Assembly: GCA_937988745.1 (NCBI GenBank)
Contig: CALKAR010000174.1
Coordinates: 105,113-169,112, forward strand
DNA from: an uncultured Peptococcaceae bacterium
Lineage (GTDB): Bacteria; Bacillota; Limnochordia; Darwinibacteriales; Darwinibacteriaceae
Reading direction: 5' to 3'
DNA: 64,000 nt
The notes under the pieces are model-generated. The model did not search any database. It worked only from the letters and a program-made list of their open reading frames with translations, and was not told the DNA's origin. Every line of letters starts with the position of its first letter. The first letter of the stretch is position 1. This document shows, in pieces, positions 59,901 to 64,000 of the stretch. The position numbers were made by a program, and so were the translations under genes.

Positions 59901-60458
59901 TCAGCTGTGATCATCAAAGCTGACCCGGACATTCTCGCGCTGCGCGACATTATCTTCTAGGGTGAAAAAGGCTTCTGGGGTAAAGCCGAAGCTCCTGGCG
60001 ATAATGTTTGCCGGAAAGACAGCGATGCGGGTATTGTACTTCTGCACTGTATCGTTGAAAAACTGCCGAGCAAAGGCAATCTTGCTTTCTGTATCGCTCA
60101 ACTCCTGCTGAAGCTCTCTGAAGTTAGCATCAGCCTTGAGTTCTGGGTAATTTTCGGCAACAGCAAACAAGGTGCGCAGCGTATTCGTGAGTTCATTCTC
60201 TGCTTGAATCTGCTCGCTTGTGCTGACTGCCCCCATCGCTCTGCTGCGCGCTTCTGTAATCCGAGCTAGTGTATCCTTCTCATGACTTGCGTAAGCCTTA
60301 ACAGTGTTCACTAGGTTCGGAATCAGGTCATACCGGCGCTTCAGCTGGACATCAACCTGGGCCCAGGCATTTCTAACCCGTTCCCTAAGTGTAACAAGAC
60401 CGTTATATGTGGAAATCACATATACAGCAATTACAGCAGCGATAATCAACAACCACAT
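59901..60458 (-). CDS. lemA: LemA family protein
   Basis: A 185-residue protein with one N-terminal membrane segment (about 2-18) and a helical bundle. YNGLVTLRERVRNAWAQVDVQLKRRYDLIPNLVNTVKAYASHE is the diagnostic stretch, and ELSDTESKIAFARQFFNDTVQKYNTRI the second. LemA proteins are widely conserved but lack a defined biochemical role. I use the ATG at 60456-60458 with AGGGAG upstream; the in-frame ATG 18 bases before lacks such a site. It heads a two-gene unit with the DUF2207 gene. Confidence 0.92.
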   Translation of the reverse strand: MWLLIIAAVIAVYVISTYNGLVTLRERVRNAWAQVDVQLKRRYDLIPNLVNTVKAYASHEKDTLARITEARSRAMGAVSTSEQIQAENELTNTLRTLFAVAENYPELKADANFRELQQELSDTESKIAFARQFFNDTVQKYNTRIAVFPANIIARSFGFTPEAFFTLEDNVAQRENVRVSFDDHS

Positions 60459-60570
60459 GTAAATCACTCCCTTCAATCTGGAATTTTCCTATTTAAGTGA
60501 GTTTTCCCTTGTGCAAAGAGCCTTGCTAATGTAAACTATTGGCAAGATCTTGATTAAGGAGGTGGCTAAC

Positions 60571-60648
60571 GTGACAGTTTTTCTGCTCACAACTAAAGAA
60601 GACTTAGATACTACTTGGCGTTGGCCCATCCAAGGAGGAATCATCTAG
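60571..60648 (+). CDS. Possible 25-residue small protein
   Basis: AAGGAGG is placed eight bases before a GTG that opens a 25-codon frame: MTVFLLTTKEDLDTTWRW and then PIQGGII before TAG. The strong ribosome binding site would be wasted unless this frame is translated. A weak promoter (TTGTGC 60509-60514, TAAACT 60532-60537) precedes it. I do not recognise the sequence; it could be a small regulatory peptide or a leader peptide for the CD3324-like gene 48 bases downstream. Confidence 0.4.
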   Translation: MTVFLLTTKEDLDTTWRWPIQGGII

Positions 60649-60696
60649 CTTCAACTCAGCAGGCCGGCGCCCAGCTTAAGCAAGGGAGTTGACCTG

Positions 60697-60963
60697 ATGT
60701 ATTTCAATGCAGAAGAAGTGCTTCCTGCTGAGCTGCTGGTTGAGGTACAGCAGTATGTGCAGGGTGCAGCTCTTTATGTTCCCCGCCGAGGACAACGAGC
60801 TCAGTGGGGCGCAAAAAACGGAACGCGGCAGCAGATCAAGCTCCGCAATTTGGAAATCGCTGAACGCTATAAGCAGGGAGCATCAATCGCGACGCTGATG
60901 GAAGATTATCATCTTGGTTATGACAGTATACGCAAGATCGTAAGGAAGTATCGGAAAGATTAA
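60697..60963 (+). CDS. CD3324-family Mor-like small DNA-binding protein
   Basis: An 88-residue protein of the CD3324 type common in Bacillota. LPAELLVEVQQYVQGAALYVPRRG is the characteristic N-terminus; the C-terminus has a helix-turn-helix IAERYKQGASIATLMEDYHLGYDSIRKIVRKYRK, related to Mor/resolvase-type activators. GGGAG lies eight bases before the ATG. No target is evident; the neighbouring short transcription unit and XRE gene are candidates for control. Confidence 0.8.
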   Translation: MYFNAEEVLPAELLVEVQQYVQGAALYVPRRGQRAQWGAKNGTRQQIKLRNLEIAERYKQGASIATLMEDYHLGYDSIRKIVRKYRKD

Positions 60964-61004
60964 CTGTGAAGAAAATTCTGCCTTCCGGCCAGCATCAGCG
61001 GTGT

Positions 61005-61144
61005 TAGAATAAAGCTGATGCCGGATCCAGCATCAAATTCTGTGGAAGGGAGCTGATAAAATATGATCAATGAGAGGTGCGGTCTAGTATAGACCAAATG
61101 CAGCATGCAGCCGCTAGGTGAACAGCCTAGCGGTTTTCTTTTTG
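61005..61144 (+). ncRNA. Candidate small RNA or mini-mRNA with its own promoter and terminator
   Basis: Extended -10 TGTTAGAAT (hexamer 61005-61010) would start RNA near 61016. The RNA begins with a hairpin (TGATGC 61016-61021 with GCATCA 61030-61035). It carries AAGGGAG before a nine-codon frame MINERCGLV (61063-61092) whose end folds into GGTCTA/TAGACC (61081-61095), and finishes at a strong terminator (61111-61144). The -35 region is poor. It does not match an RNA family I recognise. Confidence 0.4.
61111..61144 (+). terminator. Strong rho-independent terminator
   Basis: CCGCTAGG (61111-61118) with CCTAGCGG (61126-61133), followed by TTTTCTTTTT. It closes either the CD3324-gene transcript or the small unit starting near 61016. 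Confidence 0.9.
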
Positions 61145-61165
61145 TACCCCTGCGGAACGATAGAG

Positions 61166-61230
61166 TTTTCCATCGGTTCGATGGAAAATTTCCTTGACAT
61201 TTGTCTGTGTGCGGTGTATATTGATGGAAA
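61166..61230 (+). promoter_or_regulatory. Promoter of the XRE gene with flanking repeat sites
   Basis: TTGACA (61194-61199), 17-base spacer, TATATT (61217-61222). Just upstream lies a 10-bp inverted repeat TTTTCCATCG/CGATGGAAAA (61166-61175, 61179-61188), and GATGGAAA recurs at 61223-61230, next to the predicted start. Confidence 0.7.
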
Positions 61231-61260
61231 GCAAACTTTACATCACTGAAGGTGATCTCT

Positions 61261-61473
61261 GTGGACAACAGACTTGCTGAACTTAGAAAAGCAAGGGGAA
61301 TGACTCAGGAACAGCTGGCAGATATCCTGAATGTCTCGCGTCAGACCATCGGATCTATTGAAAACGGCAGGTATAATCCATCTTTGAGCTTAGCATTTAA
61401 GATCGCCAGGCTGTTTCAGCTTCCTATCGAAGAGGTTTTTATTTATGAGGAGGATGATAGTAATGAAAAGTAA
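61261..61473 (+). CDS. XRE-family (Cro/CI-like) transcriptional regulator
   Basis: A 70-residue single-domain regulator: LAELRKARGMTQEQLADILNVSRQTIGSIENGRYNPSLSLAFKIARLF is the HTH_3 domain, and FQLPIEEVFIYEED the typical end. I prefer the GTG at 61261, six bases after AAGGTG, over a GTG at 61252. Such proteins usually act with a small membrane protein encoded next to them. Here the downstream gene starts 11 bases before this stop codon. Autoregulation through GATGGAAA sites is suggested by the promoter. Confidence 0.92.
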   Translation: MDNRLAELRKARGMTQEQLADILNVSRQTIGSIENGRYNPSLSLAFKIARLFQLPIEEVFIYEEDDSNEK

Positions 61474-61888
61474 ATCTTATTATCCTAGCTTTGTGCTCCT
61501 CTCCCTGCTTGGCATTGCTGCTACCGCACTCGGATTCATTGTCTTTGCGGGACCTGAAGCAAAGGTACTCACTGGTATTCTCATTGGTTTAGGTTCTGGA
61601 ACAGCTGGCTTTGCTGCATCTAAGGCTATTACAGAGCGGCTTGTACAGAATAACCCGCAGCTGAAGCGCACAATTGATATTGAGGCCAATGACGAACGGA
61701 ACAATCTGATCAATTTGATGGCTAAAGCTAAAGCCTTTGACTTTGGGGTTTATCTGCCTCTGCCAGTGTTCATCTTAGCCACTCTGCTCGGCGCCGAAAC
61801 CAAGATTATTCTGATGTTAGTAGGCGCATATGTACTAAGCTGGATCGTTTACCTTTGGAACTTAGGCAAGCTTCATCGAGAAATGTGA
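61463..61888 (+). CDS. Small integral membrane protein paired with the XRE regulator
   Basis: A 141-residue protein with four predicted membrane segments (about 6-28, 33-52, 92-110, 115-133) and a charged loop (RLVQNNPQLKRTIDIEANDERNNLINLMAKAKAFD) between the second and third. Pairs of an XRE regulator and a protein with ERNxxI in this loop are frequent in Bacillota (DUF2178/YdiL-like), but the role is unknown to me. The ATG at 61463 has GAGGAGGATG upstream and overlaps the XRE gene. Confidence 0.75.
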   Translation: MKSKSYYPSFVLLSLLGIAATALGFIVFAGPEAKVLTGILIGLGSGTAGFAASKAITERLVQNNPQLKRTIDIEANDERNNLINLMAKAKAFDFGVYLPLPVFILATLLGAETKIILMLVGAYVLSWIVYLWNLGKLHREM

Positions 61889-61929
61889 AATACGCCATCA
61901 GCTCGACTCAGATGCCAGGTAGACAATAA

Positions 61930-61953
61930 GGGCAGGAGCCTATGCTCCTGCCC
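61930..61953. terminator. Bidirectional terminator
   Basis: GGGCAGGAGC (61930-61939) with GCTCCTGCCC (61944-61953), T-run on the plus side and A-rich on the other, between the convergent membrane-protein and MFS genes. Confidence 0.85.
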
Positions 61954-61960
61954 CTTTTGA

Positions 61961-63154
61961 TCAGCTTGATAACCGAAGGCCGGAAATAGGTTGACTATTC
62001 ACAATCTTGTTAAGCGCCTCGGTCATAATCAGCATCAGTACTGAAAAGATTCCCAAATACCACGGATAGAGCCCGATGCTTAAGTTATGGGCAATGAAGC
62101 CAAACAACGGCGGCATAAACGTGCTGCCCACGTAGGCACTGGCCATCTGAATCCCGATGATAGCCTGAGAGTTCTCTGATCCGAAGTTTGCGGGCGTTGA
62201 ATGAATAATGGAAGGATAAATAGGTGCGCAGCCAAGCCCGGCAATGACTAATCCGACAAGCGCCGGACCGTTGGTTCCCAAAGGAAGTGCTACCAGCGCA
62301 GAACCCACCATCGTGACAACTATTCCCCAGCGGATTAAGCGCCGATCGCCTGCCTTATCGGCAATAAACCCATTGAGGAAGCGACCGAAGGTAATACCTA
62401 GGTAGAATAAGGACGCAAACCTAGCAGCTGTCTCAGGATCTACGCCACGAAACTCAACTAAGTAGCTGCTCGCCCATAATCCTGCGGTTGTTTCGAAAGC
62501 GCAGTAACCTAAGAAAGCGACTAAAATATACTTAACTCCGCGGATGTTGACGGCCTCTCTTAAGGTCAGTTCTGCGGCCTTAACAGATTCATTCTGAGGA
62601 TCAGACTCTTGTTTCTTCCACAGAGGCAGGCTGGCGAACAGCATGGCTGTGAGCGCAAATTGAATCAGCGACACTGTCCGATAACCATGGTGCCAGCTTA
62701 GGCCGCGCGTAAGGGCAGATCCCATAATGTAGGGACTGATACTCACGCCTACTCCCCAAAAACAGTGCAGCCAACTCATGTGGCGTGCCGCGTAATGCAG
62801 AGCAACGTAGTTGTTAAGTGCAGCATCGACAGCGCCAGCGCCAAGGCCGTAAGGGATGGCCCACAAACAGAGCTGGATAAAAGACCTAGAGACTGAGAAG
62901 CCCCACAGAGCCACGGCGGTCATAAGAACGCTGATGGCTGTAACAAGGCCCGCCTTTAATCGACGGGTTAATTTGTCTGATAAGAGGCTTGATACGATGG
63001 TCCCACCAGCAATGATCATAGAGATGATACCGGCGTACGATATGGGGACCCCTAGTTCCCCATGCATGACTGGCCAACCAGAACCTAAGAGGGAATCAGG
63101 TAAGCCCAAGCTGATAAAAGCCAAGTAGATGATTACAAGCAGCAGAGAATACAC
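61961..63154 (-). CDS. MFS transporter
   Basis: A 397-residue carrier with twelve predicted membrane segments. Characteristic pieces are GLPDSLLGSGWPVMHGELGVP, LLSDKLTRRLKAG (loop 2-3) and GRFLNGFIADKAGDRRLIRWG (loop 8-9). The FucP/YfkF-like layout suggests a sugar or organic solute carrier; substrate unknown. Start GTG with AGGAGGAAG upstream. It follows the amidohydrolase gene by 29 bases, so the two may handle one compound. Confidence 0.88.
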   Translation of the reverse strand: MYSLLLVIIYLAFISLGLPDSLLGSGWPVMHGELGVPISYAGIISMIIAGGTIVSSLLSDKLTRRLKAGLVTAISVLMTAVALWGFSVSRSFIQLCLWAIPYGLGAGAVDAALNNYVALHYAARHMSWLHCFWGVGVSISPYIMGSALTRGLSWHHGYRTVSLIQFALTAMLFASLPLWKKQESDPQNESVKAAELTLREAVNIRGVKYILVAFLGYCAFETTAGLWASSYLVEFRGVDPETAARFASLFYLGITFGRFLNGFIADKAGDRRLIRWGIVVTMVGSALVALPLGTNGPALVGLVIAGLGCAPIYPSIIHSTPANFGSENSQAIIGIQMASAYVGSTFMPPLFGFIAHNLSIGLYPWYLGIFSVLMLIMTEALNKIVNSQPISGLRLSS

Positions 63155-63183
63155 GAATCTTCCTCCTACTTTTTTCCGTATTA

Positions 63184-64000
63184 CTAATAAGACAAGCTCA
63201 GCAATCTAGCGGCATTGTCGTGCAGAATCCATTTCGCAAGTCTGAGTGCATCGCCATAGGTCATAAGCCCCGCCACCACACGCTCCGTCAATACGCGAGA
63301 TAGTACATCAAGGAAGGCAAGGCGTGCCCCATAGCTTTCTTCACTATTCCATGTATCGCAGCCCCAAATAATCCGGTCAGCATCACAGACTTCGATCAGC
63401 TCATGCAGCAGCCTGTGAGCCGCAGTGGGAGAAATGAGGGGCAGCCAGCATAAATCAGCCCATACATTGGGATAAACATGGCACAGCCCGGCTATATCAC
63501 TGGTCCAAGGGTAGCTCCCATGCATGAGTAAGAATGTGGTATGGGGATGCCGATCAATAAGCGGCTGCAGCTGCATTGCACTGCTGCGCTTCATTAATCC
63601 TAAGCCTGTATGGATTTGAATAGGCAGCTCTAGCTCAGCGGCGATGCGGCAAACGTGATCGAAGACGTAATCTTGGAAGAGAAGCACATCGGCCTCGGTC
63701 GGATCATCATTACCCAGGGCACGCTGTGCTTCAGCTTTGGCAGTCCTCCCAAAGTCCAAGCCGCGATCATAAGCCAATGCACACTTCAATACGACACAGT
63801 CCGCTGTTTTTTGTTCCACTAGGACCTCTTCGATAAACCTCACATACTTATCGATATCGGTGATGTAACGATTGTATAGAACCTGGATGTTGTGTCCGTT
63901 GTGGTCTTTCGCTGATAGATTATAGCCATAAAAAAGCTGTTGATGCGGTAAGCTGGTTTGAACAGCCCACGATGACCATTGTCTTCTCCAGGAGACCAGT
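63184..64000 (-). CDS. Amidohydrolase-family protein, N-terminus cut by the window edge
   Basis: The reading frame is open from 63184 to the end of the window (271 codons seen), so the start lies beyond base 64000. The GTG at 63843 is internal. The visible part resembles an Amidohydro_2 TIM-barrel: LPIQIHTGLG (metal/substrate His), TTFLLMHGSYPWTSDIAGL (second His), NVWADLCWLPLISP, DRIIWGCDTWNSEESYGAR (catalytic Asp) and a C-terminal AKWILHDNAARLLSL as in the LIG/Amidohydro_2 group. A decarboxylase or lactonase role is possible. It precedes the MFS gene. Confidence 0.75.
   Translation of the reverse strand, partial: LVSWRRQWSSWAVQTSLPHQQLFYGYNLSAKDHNGHNIQVLYNRYITDIDKYVRFIEEVLVEQKTADCVVLKCALAYDRGLDFGRTAKAEAQRALGNDDPTEADVLLFQDYVFDHVCRIAAELELPIQIHTGLGLMKRSSAMQLQPLIDRHPHTTFLLMHGSYPWTSDIAGLCHVYPNVWADLCWLPLISPTAAHRLLHELIEVCDADRIIWGCDTWNSEESYGARLAFLDVLSRVLTERVVAGLMTYGDALRLAKWILHDNAARLLSLSY

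Noticed and set aside
1..64000. CRISPR array, tRNA/rRNA genes, insertion sequences, prophage
   Set aside because: No regularly spaced repeats, no cloverleaf or rRNA-like sequence and no transposase or phage genes were recognised when reading both strands; this is reading by eye, not a software scan.

Overview
The window looks like chromosomal core genome of a Gram-positive, probably spore-forming member of the Bacillota (Firmicutes), with roughly balanced base composition. Supporting signs are strong AGGAGG-type ribosome binding sites, many GTG/TTG starts, a T-box leader on tyrS, a CwlD-type spore-cortex amidase, a CotS-like kinase, ATP-type PEP carboxykinase, an XRE/membrane-protein pair and several family-1 sugar transport genes. 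A deep-branching clostridial or limnochordial lineage would fit, but the sequence alone does not fix the taxon. I see no rRNA, tRNA, CRISPR array, insertion sequence or prophage. No stretch longer than about 300 bases lacks a gene; the largest gaps are the tyrS T-box leader and the 60964-61260 region.

Layout. 1-2450: start of pgi, mtnN, a cwlD-like amidase and a SYLF lipid-binding protein. 2452-10229 (minus): thrS-sfsA-HAD phosphatase-CotS-like kinase-gnd-glnS. 10368-13767: CCA-adding enzyme, GNAT acetyltransferase, a conserved uncharacterised protein and a ZupT metal transporter. 13784-17879 (minus): a self-contained ABC exporter (ATPase and two permeases) followed by its histidine kinase and response regulator, resembling the LnrJK/LnrLMN arrangement. 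18029-27000 (minus): a long co-directional run, mnmA-ylxP-pckA-yaiI-zwf-cyclase-NYN/LOTUS/cold-shock protein-lepB-pfkB-TIM-barrel isomerase. 27104-31855: an esterase facing a MarR-controlled heterodimeric ABC exporter. 31976-33502: tyrS with its T-box leader and promoter. 33495-39496 (minus): the complete histidine-degradation operon hutH-hutU-ftcD-hutI-fchA. 39678-44054 (plus): ROK regulator and a sugar ABC importer without its own ATPase. 44131-50791: thyX, then mrp-CDF transporter-dcd-rsmF, an aldo/keto reductase and an MFS carrier (minus). 51020-56174 (plus): a complete ABC importer built round a DUF3798 substrate-binding protein. 56226-60458 (minus): PAS-GGDEF-EAL protein, DUF2207 protein, LemA. 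60571-61888 (plus): small regulators. 61961-64000 (minus): MFS carrier and an amidohydrolase running off the window edge.

How it works together. pgi, zwf, gnd and pckA give hexose-phosphate, oxidative pentose-phosphate and gluconeogenic steps. The hut operon turns histidine into glutamate, ammonia and methenyl-tetrahydrofolate, feeding one-carbon metabolism next to thyX and dcd (thymidylate supply). Three tRNA synthetases, the CCA enzyme, mnmA and rsmF supply translation. Two importers and two MFS carriers suggest saprophytic use of sugars or related compounds, and two exporters with dedicated regulators suggest defence against membrane-active or hydrophobic compounds.

Most notable observations: a 5-bp tandem duplication that appears to frameshift the last codons of the exporter's histidine kinase and destroy an ancestral ATGA overlap; the DUF3798 importer, whose substrate is unknown to me, with two mini-ORFs in its leader; a NYN-LOTUS-cold-shock fusion in a secretion/metabolism operon; a compact transcription-unit-like element at 61005-61144; a divergent ThyX signature; and operator-like inverted repeats placed where they could control pckA, mnmA, the exporter operon and the XRE gene.
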